The position numbers and the translations under genes were made by a program. From positions 1,674,001-1,738,000 of the forward strand of contig NZ_CP059557.1 of NCBI RefSeq assembly GCF_022828475.1: a stretch of DNA of 64,000 bases. The letters are read 5' to 3'. Under the pieces are notes generated by a model that was not told where the DNA came from, searched no databases, and worked only from the letters and a program-made list of their open reading frames with translations. Position 1 is the stretch's first letter, and every line of letters begins with the position of its first letter. Origin of the DNA: Saccharopolyspora gloriosae (GTDB lineage Bacteria; Actinomycetota; Actinomycetes; Mycobacteriales; Pseudonocardiaceae). Positions 46,282 to 54,297 of this stretch are shown here, in pieces.

Positions 46282-47311
46282 GCTGACCTACGTGGCGCGC
46301 CGCGAAGTGCGGTGGCGCGACGTTCCCGACCTCGCGGTGGAATCCGCCGGTGAGGCGATCGTGGCACCGGTGGCGGCCACTTCGTGCGACGTCGATTCCG
46401 CGATCCTCGCCGGGCACGGGCCGATCGACCCGCCGTTCGCGCTGGGCCACGAGAGCGTGGCCCGCGTCGTGGACGTCGGTGACTCCGTCGGCCACGTCGT
46501 GCCGGGAGATCTCGTGGTGGTGCCGTGGTCGGTGTTCTGCGGGCGGTGCGAGCGTTGCCGCGAGCGGTTGTTCGCGCATTGCACGGCGGTGCCGCACATG
46601 GCGATGTTCGGGGCGCCGCTCGGCGGGAACTGGGGTGGGTTGTTCTCCGACCTGGTCCGGGTGCCGTTCGCCGATGCGATGCTGGTGCCGCTTCCCGCCG
46701 GGCTCGACCCGGTCGCGATGGCGTCGGCGAGCGACAACTGGCCGCTGGCCTGGCGATTGGTCGCCCCGCACCTGGCGGCCCGGCCCGGTGGGCGGGTGCT
46801 GGTGCTCGCTCGCGGCAGCATCGGGCTCTACGTCTGCGACATCGCAAAAGCGCTGGGTGCCTCGGATGTGCTCTACGTCGATCCCGACCCGGCGCACCGG
46901 GCGATCGCCGAGGGCTACGGTGCCCGCACCGCCGCCGAGATCGAGCCGGTCCGCCACGGCTTCGACCTCGCGGTGGAGTCCACGGGCCGCGTCGACCAGC
47001 TGGAACTGGCCTTGCGCTCACTCGCGCCGGAGGGGTTCTGTGAGAGCGCGGGCAACCACTTCCGGCCGGGTGCGCTGCCGCTGCTCGACATGTACCTGAC
47101 CGGCGTGACGCTGCGCATCGCGCGGGACAACGTGCGCGCCCACCTGCCGGAAGCGCTCGAACTCGCCGGGTCCGGGAGGGTCGATCCGAGCCGGGTGGTC
47201 TCCGAGGTCTTCGATTGGGAGCGGCTGCCCGAGGTCCTGCCGGAACGGCATCTCAAGCCGGTCTTCGTGCGGGACGCCGAGCTCTTGAGCGGACGGCCGG
47301 GAACGTCGTGA
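46274..47311 (+). CDS. Zinc-dependent alcohol dehydrogenase, first of two
   Basis: 345 residues, medium-chain dehydrogenase. Catalytic-zinc region TSCDVDSAI and GHESVARVVDVGD (about residues 58-70), structural-zinc cluster CGRCERCRERLFAHC (four Cys), and a Rossmann domain (RVLVLARGSIGLYVCDIAKA) in which the usual GxGxxG reads RGSIG. The start GTG at 46274 lies inside the preceding gene's end. The stop overlaps the next gene (GTGA). Substrate unknown. Confidence 0.87.
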   Translation: MRELTYVARREVRWRDVPDLAVESAGEAIVAPVAATSCDVDSAILAGHGPIDPPFALGHESVARVVDVGDSVGHVVPGDLVVVPWSVFCGRCERCRERLFAHCTAVPHMAMFGAPLGGNWGGLFSDLVRVPFADAMLVPLPAGLDPVAMASASDNWPLAWRLVAPHLAARPGGRVLVLARGSIGLYVCDIAKALGASDVLYVDPDPAHRAIAEGYGARTAAEIEPVRHGFDLAVESTGRVDQLELALRSLAPEGFCESAGNHFRPGALPLLDMYLTGVTLRIARDNVRAHLPEALELAGSGRVDPSRVVSEVFDWERLPEVLPERHLKPVFVRDAELLSGRPGTS

Positions 47312-48423
47312 CCTGGGAACTCCGTTTCGAGCGGCACGGGAAGTTGTCGTGGCGGGAGCGCGACGCCCCGGTGATCGAGTCGCCGGGCGACGCGATCGTG
47401 CGGCCGTTCGTCGCGGGCCGGTGCGACGGTGACACGCTGCCGATCCACCGGCCGGTGTCCCGGGCGATGCAGGCCGGCTTGGCGCTGGGCGTGATCGACC
47501 CGGTGGTGGCCTGCATCTGCGGTTCGGTGCCGTTCAAGGGGCCGTTCCCGATCGGGCATGAATGCGTCGGCGAGGTCGTCGCGGTCGGCCCGGAGGTGCG
47601 GCGGGTTCGGATCGGGCAACGGGTGATCGTGCCGTGGGCGGTGTCCTGCGGTAGCTGCGAAAGGTGCTCGCGCGGCCTGACCTCGAAGTGCTCCACCGCC
47701 GCGCGCGGCGAGCTGGCGGCCTTCGGGTTCGGCTCGGCCAGCGGCCCGTGGGGCGGCATGATCAGCGACGAGATCCGGGTTCCGTTCGCCGAGCACATGC
47801 TGGTGCCCGTGCCGCCGGGGGTGCCGCCGCTGCGGGTCGCGTCGGCGAGCGACAACCTCGCTGACGCCTGGCGCGCCGTGGTGCCGCCGTTGGCGGAGCG
47901 CGAAGGCGGCTCGGTGCTGGTGCTCGGCGGCGGTGCGAAGAGCATCGGCCTGCTCGCGGCGGGACTGGCCGTCGCCCACGGCGCGAGCGCCGTCGACTAC
48001 CTCGACGACGACGCGGGGCGGCGGGAGATCGCGGAGTCCTTCGGCGCACGCGCCTGCCCGGCCGGGCGTCGCGGCGGGGAGCACGGCGGCTACGACGTCG
48101 TCATCGAAGCGACGTCCGGTGCTGCCGGGTTGCGGCGCGCGCTGCGTTCGGTTGCGCCCGGTGGTGTCTGCACGGCCGTCGGCTACTACGTGGCCACTGG
48201 CACCCGCGTGCCCCTGATGCGGATGTACGCCACGGACGCGACCCTCCGCCTCGGTGTCTCGCACGCTCGCGCGTTCCTGCCGGAGATGCTGGATTTCGTG
48301 GCCCGGACCGGGTTTCCCGCCGAACGGGTCACGACCCTGACGGCCGACTGGGGCGATGCCCCAGCCGCGTACACGGCGAAGACGACCAAGGTGGTGCTGC
48401 GGCGAGACCCGCTCGCGAGTTGA
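47308..48423 (+). CDS. Zinc-dependent alcohol dehydrogenase, second of two
   Basis: 371 residues and a paralogue of the preceding gene. GRCDGDTLPIHRP, GHECVGEVVAVGPEV, structural zinc CGSCERCSRGLTSKC, and VLVLGGGAKSIGLLAAGLA. Both proteins share the unusual ASASDN segment before the Rossmann domain (RVASASDNLADAWR). Translation is coupled by GTGA. The two may form a heteromeric or sequential oxidation system. Confidence 0.87.
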   Translation: MTWELRFERHGKLSWRERDAPVIESPGDAIVRPFVAGRCDGDTLPIHRPVSRAMQAGLALGVIDPVVACICGSVPFKGPFPIGHECVGEVVAVGPEVRRVRIGQRVIVPWAVSCGSCERCSRGLTSKCSTAARGELAAFGFGSASGPWGGMISDEIRVPFAEHMLVPVPPGVPPLRVASASDNLADAWRAVVPPLAEREGGSVLVLGGGAKSIGLLAAGLAVAHGASAVDYLDDDAGRREIAESFGARACPAGRRGGEHGGYDVVIEATSGAAGLRRALRSVAPGGVCTAVGYYVATGTRVPLMRMYATDATLRLGVSHARAFLPEMLDFVARTGFPAERVTTLTADWGDAPAAYTAKTTKVVLRRDPLAS

Positions 48424-48468
48424 TCATGAACGTGTCGAGGTCGGTTTCGAGTGTCCTGCCGTGGTCGC

Positions 48469-48837
48469 TCATGTCGATCTGGTCACGCCGAGTGCTGCGG
48501 CTGCCTGGTCGAGCAGGTGCGGCGGCAGGGGCAGGGCGTGCGGGTCGCGGGGGTCGAGGACGAGGCCGACTCCGGTGGGCACGAATTCGAGGAAGTCCAT
48601 GCCGGGCATCCCGATCGCGTCGCACTCGCCGATGGTGGCGGCCAGTCGTTCGCGGGTGCTGAACACCGATGCCCACCGGCCTCGTTCGCCGAGGTCGGCG
48701 ACGTGCAGCAGCGGTGCGTCCTCGCTGGTGCGGGCGTAGAGGTAGGACCGGGCGAGCGCTTTGAACACGGCACGCGATCCGGTCTCGGACCGGTGCGCGC
48801 GTTCGGCGACAACGACCAGCTCCGGCTCTTCCGGCAT
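48469..48837 (-). CDS. SseB-like domain protein
   Basis: 122 residues, resembling the SseB family: SETGSRAVFKALARSYLYAR, LLHVADLGERGRWASVFST, LPLPPHLLDQAAAALG. The start ATG at 48837 follows AAAGGAGG. In actinomycetes, proteins of this kind often lie near type VII or polymorphic toxin genes, but no such neighbour is present here. It lies 175 nt downstream of the methyltransferase gene and may be cotranscribed with it. Confidence 0.7.
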   Translation of the reverse strand: MPEEPELVVVAERAHRSETGSRAVFKALARSYLYARTSEDAPLLHVADLGERGRWASVFSTRERLAATIGECDAIGMPGMDFLEFVPTGVGLVLDPRDPHALPLPPHLLDQAAAALGVTRST

Positions 48838-49012
48838 TGCGACGCCTCCTTTCCGCGGTGGCGCGGAGGCTACCGAGGAGGGGACCGCTCCGCGCCGGGT
48901 TCGGCGAGATCGGATCCGGAGTTCGGCGTGGGAGAGAGGATCGTCGCTGGGCAGGCGGCGTGGCATGGTCCGGTGGGAACGAGTGCCGAGGCCGCCGGAG
49001 GTGTCCGGTGCT

Positions 49013-50113
49013 TCAGGTGTCGAGCGTCCAGCTGTGTTCGCCGTCCGGTTCGTCCAGCCACACCGCGTGCGTGCCGCCGGGTGCGATGGTCAGCCCGTAG
49101 CGGTCCGCGGCCGGTTCGCCGTTGCTCAGCCACCACGAGTATGCGGCGTCGGCCTCGTCCCACAGGTGACGGGGGCCGAGCTGGTGCACGGTCCACGGGT
49201 GCTCGCCGCGCACCATGGCGACTTTCGCCCAGGACCGCGAGCGGAGGTCGTGCAGTTCGACGTCGCGGTGCTCGTCGTCGCGATCGTCGACGGTGAGGTA
49301 GCAGTGCGGTACGCGCAGGCCGATGGTGAAGGCGGCTCGGGAGAACTCCACCATGTCGAACAGTTCCGGACCGCGCCGCGAGGTGATGGTCCGGTCGGCG
49401 GCGGCCAGTTCCGCGTCGGTGGGATCGAGGTGGTGGCGGCGTTGCCCGCGCATCCGCATGAACGCCAGGCGGGTGCCGCACCGCCCGCTCGCGGAGCCGT
49501 CCGGGCGAACTTCCAGCCGTGTCAAGGCATCCTCGCCGTAGTCGGTGCCCCACGGGGTCAGGATCAACCCGCCGTCGCGAGCCTGGTCGATCCACGCCTG
49601 CGGCACGGCTCGCACCGAGGCGGTGGCGATCACCCGGTCGTACGGCGCTCCCGCCGGGTGTCCGCCGCTGCCGTCGGCGGTGACGACCACGGCTTCGTGG
49701 CCGGTCGCGGCGAGTGCGCGCCGAGCCTGCTCGGCCACGTCCGCGTCGATCTCGACCGTGGTGACGTGACCCGCCGAGCCGACTCGTTCGCGCAGCAGCG
49801 CCGCGTTCCACCCGGTGCCGGTGCCGATTTCGAGAATCCGCTGGCCTGGTCGCACTTCCAGTGCGTCGAGCATGTCGGCGACGAGCGACGGCCTGCTGCA
49901 CGAGCTGGTCGGTGCTCGCGCGATTTCGTGGTTCCGCCCGTCTTCGACCTGAGTCACGACGGGTTCGTCGGCGTCGACCAAGGTACGCCACCGCGCGGGC
50001 TCGCTCGTGCGGGAGACCGGAGCGAATCCGTCCGATTCCGGGTCGTCGTCCCAGATCACCGGCGGAACGAACGCCTCCCTGGGCACGGGGAGCCGGGCAC
50101 GCCACGCGGTCAC
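49013..50113 (-). CDS. PIMT-type O-methyltransferase with C-terminal extension
   Basis: 366 residues. The central SAM-binding core is RILEIGTGTGWNAALL (about residues 92-107) with VEIDADVAEQARRAL and VVTADGSGGHPAGAPYDRV, as in protein-L-isoaspartate methyltransferase (PCMT). The catalytic-Ser region may be SSCSRPSLVADML. A C-terminal extension of about 130 residues (MVEFSRAAFTIGLRVPHCYL onward) is seen in methyltransferases of actinomycete aspartimide RiPP systems (graspetides, imiditides). The start GTG at 50113 lies 6 nt after the stop of a 38-residue acidic peptide gene, with AAGGAG about 10 nt upstream. Confidence 0.85.
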   Translation of the reverse strand: MTAWRARLPVPREAFVPPVIWDDDPESDGFAPVSRTSEPARWRTLVDADEPVVTQVEDGRNHEIARAPTSSCSRPSLVADMLDALEVRPGQRILEIGTGTGWNAALLRERVGSAGHVTTVEIDADVAEQARRALAATGHEAVVVTADGSGGHPAGAPYDRVIATASVRAVPQAWIDQARDGGLILTPWGTDYGEDALTRLEVRPDGSASGRCGTRLAFMRMRGQRRHHLDPTDAELAAADRTITSRRGPELFDMVEFSRAAFTIGLRVPHCYLTVDDRDDEHRDVELHDLRSRSWAKVAMVRGEHPWTVHQLGPRHLWDEADAAYSWWLSNGEPAADRYGLTIAPGGTHAVWLDEPDGEHSWTLDT

Positions 50114-50119
50114 GACGGC

Positions 50120-50236
50120 CTACTCCTTGCCCTCGTCGCCTTCGTGCTTGTTGCCGTCGTCCTCGCTGCCCCAGGTCTCCCACTTCTCCGGTTGCGGGGT
50201 GCCCTGCCCGTCCCGGTCGGCGTCCCGTCTGCCCAT
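50120..50236 (-). CDS. Candidate RiPP precursor peptide (38 residues, very acidic)
   Basis: MGRRDADRDGQG opens the peptide; 12 Asp/Glu against six Arg/Lys. Two Asp-Gly dipeptides (residues 9-10 and 27-28) and a central WETWGS. The ATG at 50236 has a perfect AGGAGG at 7 nt. Only 6 nt separate the stop from the PIMT-type methyltransferase. Size, charge and coupling fit precursors of aspartimide-forming RiPPs (imiditides), where a PIMT-like enzyme modifies an Asp before Gly; the peptide itself is not a known family. Short acidic peptides of other roles are possible. Confidence 0.6.
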   Translation of the reverse strand: MGRRDADRDGQGTPQPEKWETWGSEDDGNKHEGDEGKE

Positions 50237-50371
50237 CGTTCGCCTCCTGCGCTGGGAAGTGCGTCGAATTCCAGGGTGCCGAACGGAATGGTGCTACGGG
50301 AGGCGTGGCCGGGTGAAAGAATCCGCAAGATCGGGTGCGGTGAACTTCCTTGATCCGCAGGCTGAGCGGTG

Positions 50372-50555
50372 CTACTTCGCGTCGGTGACCAGGACGTGCG
50401 TGATCAGCGGGGTCACCTCGATGTCGGCCCACGGCCAGAGCGGCAGGTCGGAGAGCACGTCGTGCAGCTCCTCGGCGTCGACCGCGACCCAGACGCCGAC
50501 GTTGGACCCCTGGCGGTCCTCGCGGACCGCGACGAGCACCAGCGGGACGACTTCG
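50372..50555 (-). pseudogene. 5'-truncated muconolactone isomerase-like gene
   Basis: The remaining C-terminal part reads REDRQGSNVGVWVAVDAEEL and LPLWPWADIEVTPLITH, the pattern of muconolactone delta-isomerase-like proteins (about 95 residues). The N-terminal 30-40 residues are missing; the frame to the right is the antisense of an ArsR gene. Truncated by the same deletion as the next entry. Confidence 0.6.
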
Positions 50556-50734
50556 CCGTGGAGGTGGGTCCGTCGACGCTCAGTCACCACATGAAGGTGC
50601 TGCGGGAAGCGGGCGTGGTGCGCTGCCGCTTCGAAGGGACCCGCTGCTTCGTGTCGCTGCGCGCGGACACGTTCGACCGCTTTTCCACCGCTCTGGACGG
50701 AGTTCTGCGCTCGATCGCGGAGGAAGCCGCCTGA
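50545..50734 (+). pseudogene. 5'-truncated ArsR-type regulator gene
   Basis: The remaining part reads DDFAVEVGPSTLSHHMKVLR (recognition helix) through FEGTRCFVSLRADTF, the second half of an ArsR winged helix. The first half, including the first helices, is missing; the junction lies near 50550. Formerly divergent from the isomerase gene on its left. Confidence 0.65.
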
Positions 50735-50790
50735 CGATTCGGCGGCGTAGAGTCGATCACGGGTGTCGTCAACGAAATCGGGTGGTCGCC

Positions 50791-51129
50791 GTGGGAGTCG
50801 TGTCCGTCGCCGGGCGTTGGGTCAACAAGGCCGTCGCGCCGCTCGTCGCGCGGTTCGGGAAATGGCCGGACGCCGGCGGTACGAGCATGGCGATCGTGAC
50901 CTACCAGGGCCGTCGCTCCGGCCGGAAGTTCTCACTGGTCGTCGCCATCCGCCGCACCGAGAGCGGTGCCACGATCAAGGTCGAACTGCCCGACCAGAAG
51001 CGCTGGTGGCGCAACTTCCAGGAATCCGGCCCGATCGCCCTCGAAGTCGGCGGCGAGCGGCGCACCGGCCAGGCCCGCGCGGTCCGCGACGAAGGCGGCA
51101 AGGTCCACGTCCACGTCGACCTGGACTGA
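50791..51129 (+). CDS. Small deazaflavin-dependent oxidoreductase-like protein
   Basis: 112 residues from GTG 50791 (an earlier GTG at 50782 is possible). TYQGRRSGRKFSLVVAIRRT and LPDQKRWWRNFQESGPIALE resemble the split-barrel DDN/nitroreductase family in size and in the RxSG and RWWRNF elements, but shorter. GGGTGG precedes the start. Possibly binds F420 or a related flavin. Alone in its orientation. Confidence 0.55.
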   Translation: MGVVSVAGRWVNKAVAPLVARFGKWPDAGGTSMAIVTYQGRRSGRKFSLVVAIRRTESGATIKVELPDQKRWWRNFQESGPIALEVGGERRTGQARAVRDEGGKVHVHVDLD

Positions 51130-51197
51130 TCGGGCCGGAGCGGAACTCGGTGCCGTGCGGCTGTTATCAGCCGCGATCAGCACTCACGCGAGCGCGC

Positions 51198-51509
51198 TCA
51201 GCCGTCGTAGCGACCGGACTTGATCGCGTCGAGGAACGAGACCCACTGGTCGGGCGTGGCCGTGAAGTACCCGGCACCACGATCCTTGGTGTCCCGCACA
51301 GCAGCACCACCGCCCGCCCGGCCGACCTCGACGCAGTTGTTCGAGCCGTTGCTGCTCCGGCTGCTCTTGCGCCATCCGCCGGCGGTGGCGGATAAGTTCT
51401 TCGCGTGGCGCCCAGAGGCGCCGTCGTCGACTCGGGCGACTTCCACGCAGTTGTTTCCGCCGCTGTAGCTGGACTTTCGCCAGTTCTCGGTGCTGTGATC
51501 GTTCAGCAT
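51198..51509 (-). CDS. Tandem DUF397 protein
   Basis: 103 residues: two DUF397 units, the first shortened (NWRKSSYSGGNNCVEVARVD) and the second complete (GWRKSSRSSNGSNNCVEVGR, VRDTKDRGAGYFTATPDQW). DUF397 proteins pair with XRE-DUF5753 regulators, here 14 nt upstream, and modulate them. The start ATG at 51509 has AGAGGAAC upstream. The tandem form suggests internal duplication with loss of half of the first unit. Confidence 0.87.
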   Translation of the reverse strand: MLNDHSTENWRKSSYSGGNNCVEVARVDDGASGRHAKNLSATAGGWRKSSRSSNGSNNCVEVGRAGGGAAVRDTKDRGAGYFTATPDQWVSFLDAIKSGRYDG

Positions 51510-51523
51510 GATCGCGGTTCCTC

Positions 51524-52357
51524 TCATGAAATTCCGGCAATGAGGTTCGCCGAGTCGGGCGGGCTCAGTGCCGCCTTGCGCAGCGTCTCGACAGCGACTC
51601 GATACCTGCTCACCGCTTTGACGTCCGTGATGGTCGTGGACGAGTAGTAGTGCTCCAGCTGCACGACCGGCTTGGCTTGCGCGAACTCGAGCAAGGCCCA
51701 GGAACCGCTCATGGCGGGGCCGGATGGACGGTCGATCGGGAGGACTTGGATCTCGATGTTGTCCTGCGTGCCCAGGTGGTTCAGGTGATCGAGCTGTTCG
51801 GCCATCACGTCGTGCGGGCATGCCGGGTAGCGGAGTCCTGCCTCGCCGATGATCGCGAGAAGTCGTTTCGGTCGCTTCCCGCTCAGGACGTGCTGGCGGC
51901 CGATGCGCTGCTGAGCGCGCTGTTCGGCTTCGCTGCGACTGGAAGCCCCGAACTCCCCGATGATGTGCCGGGCGTAGTCGTAGGTTTGCAGCAGTCCCGG
52001 AATCATCAACGGTTCCACGTTGATGATGAGCGTCGCAGTCCGCTCGTATTCGGTCAGTGCTGCCAGCTGCTTGTCGGTCCCCGGCGCGACCCAGTTGGGC
52101 TGAAGAGCATCCCGGGCCAGCTCGAGGACTTGGTCGCGTTCGCTTCCGGTGACTCCGAGGACGGCGAGGATCGTCGCGGTGTCCGCTTCGCTCGGGGTGA
52201 GTTTCCCGTTCTCCCAACGTGAAACGTGCGAGCCGCTGCGATCTACGAGTTCGGCCAGCTCCCGAGTGCTCATTCCGGTGGCCTGTCGTGCTTTTCGAAG
52301 CTCGACCCCAAGCGCGCGAGCCCTTGGAGTGTCTGCGCTGCTCGCCATGTCGAACAT
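51524..52357 (-). CDS. XRE-family regulator with DUF5753
   Basis: 277 residues from ATG 52357 (ATG 52348 is possible). Helix-turn-helix: STRELAELVDRSGSHVSRWE. The large C-terminal DUF5753 domain includes EPLMIPGLLQTYDYARHII and VMAEQLDHLNHLGTQDNIEI. Actinobacterial regulators of this type pair with DUF397 proteins. The start lacks a Shine-Dalgarno sequence, so a leaderless message is possible. Divergent from two small genes. Confidence 0.9.
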   Translation of the reverse strand: MFDMASSADTPRARALGVELRKARQATGMSTRELAELVDRSGSHVSRWENGKLTPSEADTATILAVLGVTGSERDQVLELARDALQPNWVAPGTDKQLAALTEYERTATLIINVEPLMIPGLLQTYDYARHIIGEFGASSRSEAEQRAQQRIGRQHVLSGKRPKRLLAIIGEAGLRYPACPHDVMAEQLDHLNHLGTQDNIEIQVLPIDRPSGPAMSGSWALLEFAQAKPVVQLEHYYSSTTITDVKAVSRYRVAVETLRKAALSPPDSANLIAGIS

Positions 52358-52503
52358 CGTAAGTCGTGACTTCCTGCGCCCGGCCTCATCACCCGAAGGT
52401 GGATCTTGTCCAGTCAGATGCACGCCGCCATAGTTGATGCATGCAGCACTGGTGACTATGTGGAACGTTGCTTCGTGGGTGGAGCTGATCAAGGGGGTTT
52501 GAC

Positions 52504-52785
52504 GTGGAGCAGGAACGGTCAGGCGGGCGCACCGTCGCCGCTTTCCCCGTGCGGGTGCGGTATCGGGCCGGGGCGGTGGGGGAGGCGAAGCGGGTCGTGC
52601 ACGTGGCGATGCCGTTGCGGGACGGCGATTACCTGGCGCTGTGCGAGGAACGCCTCACCGTCGCCGACGCCGAGGTGATCTCCGATCTGCTCGGCATGCC
52701 GTGCATGGCGTGCACTCGGGTCATGGCACTGCGGTCCAGGGTGACGGCGTGCGAGGCGATCGCGCCGGAGCTCGAAGCGGGATGA
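52504..52785 (+). CDS. Hypothetical protein with CxxC (93 residues)
   Basis: Starts MEQERSGGRTVAAF with GTG 52504, 7 nt after AGGGGG. Contains VVHVAMPLRDGDYLALCEE and LGMPCMACTRVM, the latter a CxxC that could hold zinc. Coupled to the next gene by ATGA. Divergent from the XRE-DUF397 pair. I do not recognise a characterised family; similar small pairs appear beside XRE-DUF397 loci as far as I recall. Confidence 0.65.
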   Translation: MEQERSGGRTVAAFPVRVRYRAGAVGEAKRVVHVAMPLRDGDYLALCEERLTVADAEVISDLLGMPCMACTRVMALRSRVTACEAIAPELEAG

Positions 52786-52973
52786 CCGCGTGGGTCAGTT
52801 CGGAGTGGTGCTCCACCTGGCACGTGGTGGACCGCGCCGCCGCAGGCCCGGTGCTCGTCGGTGCCTGCGGGCATCCGATCTCCGGACGCGTCCACCGGTT
52901 GCTGGACCGGCCGCGCCGCGGTGACGAAGACCGGCGGGAGTGCGCGTCCTGCGTCGCCCTGCTCGCCCCGTGA
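52782..52973 (+). CDS. Hypothetical protein, Cys/His-rich (63 residues)
   Basis: Starts MTAWVSSEWCSTWHVVDRAA with ATG overlapping the previous stop. VGACGHPISGRVHRLL and RRECASCVALL hold CGH and CxxC pairs suggestive of a zinc ribbon. The gene ends 178 nt before a strong hairpin at 53151-53183. Function unknown. Confidence 0.6.
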   Translation: MTAWVSSEWCSTWHVVDRAAAGPVLVGACGHPISGRVHRLLDRPRRGDEDRRECASCVALLAP

Positions 52974-53150
52974 CCTTTCCGAACCCGGTTCGCCGCCGTG
53001 CCTTCCCCGGTGGCGGGCCGTGCCCCGCCGGGCCGCTCGCGCCTCCCCGACCACGAGCGCCCGGCGGGGCCTCCACCGGCGCCCGCGTCCTCCCGCGTGG
53101 CTGCCGGTGGTGACCGGGCGGCGCCGCGCCCCGCGCCACCCGGTCGGTCT

Positions 53151-53183
53151 CCCCGCGCGGTCCTCCCACCGGACCGCGCGGGG
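53151..53183 (+). terminator. Terminator hairpin after the two small genes
   Basis: CCCCGCGCGGTCC pairs perfectly with GGACCGCGCGGGG around TCCCACC. The remainder of the 52974-53309 gap is G/C low-complexity without a gene. Confidence 0.8.
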
Positions 53184-53309
53184 GGACCACGCTTCTTCCG
53201 GAAGAGTCCTTCGGCCCCGATGTGACCTGCGGTTTTCGAGACGTGCGGCGGCTGCGTTCACCGGTGGCGGCGCTCAACATGGGGTCCGGACGCGACCGGG
53301 GAGGGCGTG

Positions 53310-54251
53310 ATGACAGGACGGGTTCAGGAGGCCGTGGGCTGGCCGCGGCTGCGGGTCGACGAGTGGGCCGACACGCGCGACACCTTGCAGCTGTGGACGC
53401 AGATCGTCGGCAAGGTGCGGCTGGCGCTGGCGCCGATGATGAACCACTGGTGGCAGACGGCGCTGTACGTGTCTCCGCGTGGCCTGACGACCTCGGCGGT
53501 GCCGTACGGGCAGCGGAGCTTCGACGCCGAATTCGACTTCTGCGACTACGTGCTGCGCATCCGCTCCGCTGACGGCGAGCAGCGCGAAGTGGTGCTGGAG
53601 CCGAAACCGGTGGCGCTGTTCTACCGCGAGACGATGGCCGCGCTCGACGAGCTCGACCTCACCACCGCGATCCACGGCGCACCCAACGAAGTCGAGCGGG
53701 CGATCCCGTTCGACGAGGACACCGTGCACGCCTCCTACGACGCGGCGAGCGCGCACCTGTGGTGGCGGCAACTGGTGGCAGCGAACCGCGTTTTCGGGGA
53801 GTTCCGCGCCGAATTCCTCGGCAAGGCCAGTCCCGTGCACTACTTCTGGGGCGCGATGGACCTGGCGGTGACCCGGTTCTCCGGCAGGCCCGCACCGCCG
53901 CACCCCGGCGGTGCGCCGAACTGCCCGGACGAAGTGATGGTGGAGGGCTACTCGCACGAGCTCAGCAGCTGCGGGTTCTGGCCCGGAGGCGACGGCGAAG
54001 GGCTGTTCTACTCCTACGCCTACCCGGAACCCGCCGGTTTCGCCGACCACCCGGTTAGCCCGGCCGACGCGGAATACCTGCCGGACCTCGGGGAGTTTGT
54101 GCTGCCCTACGAAGCGGTGCGCACGGCCGAAGATCCGGACGCGACGTTGCTGGAGTTCCTGCGCTCCAGCTACGCGGCGGCGGCCCAGCACGGTGATTGG
54201 GACCGCTCGCTGCTCGAAGTGGACCCGGCCCGGCTCCCGTCACCGCGGTGA
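53310..54251 (+). CDS. DUF5996 family protein
   Basis: 313 residues. WPRLRVDEWADTRDTLQLWT at the start, VGKVRLALAPMMNHWWQTAL, and VSPRGLTTSAVPY are typical of the DUF5996 family, a conserved protein of unknown function found widely in bacteria. The central YSHELSSCGFWPGGDGEGLF and the acidic C-terminus are also family features. The start ATG at 53310 has GGGAGGG upstream (a GTG just before is possible). Confidence 0.85.
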   Translation: MTGRVQEAVGWPRLRVDEWADTRDTLQLWTQIVGKVRLALAPMMNHWWQTALYVSPRGLTTSAVPYGQRSFDAEFDFCDYVLRIRSADGEQREVVLEPKPVALFYRETMAALDELDLTTAIHGAPNEVERAIPFDEDTVHASYDAASAHLWWRQLVAANRVFGEFRAEFLGKASPVHYFWGAMDLAVTRFSGRPAPPHPGGAPNCPDEVMVEGYSHELSSCGFWPGGDGEGLFYSYAYPEPAGFADHPVSPADAEYLPDLGEFVLPYEAVRTAEDPDATLLEFLRSSYAAAAQHGDWDRSLLEVDPARLPSPR

Positions 54252-54297
54252 TCGACGCGGGCGACTCGATCAAGACCGAGTCGTCCGCGCCGAGACC

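Noticed and set aside
50369-50734. A 121-residue continuous frame carrying the ArsR fragment
   Set aside because: Its first half is the antisense of the isomerase remnant and has no ArsR character; the frame exists only because of the deletion junction.
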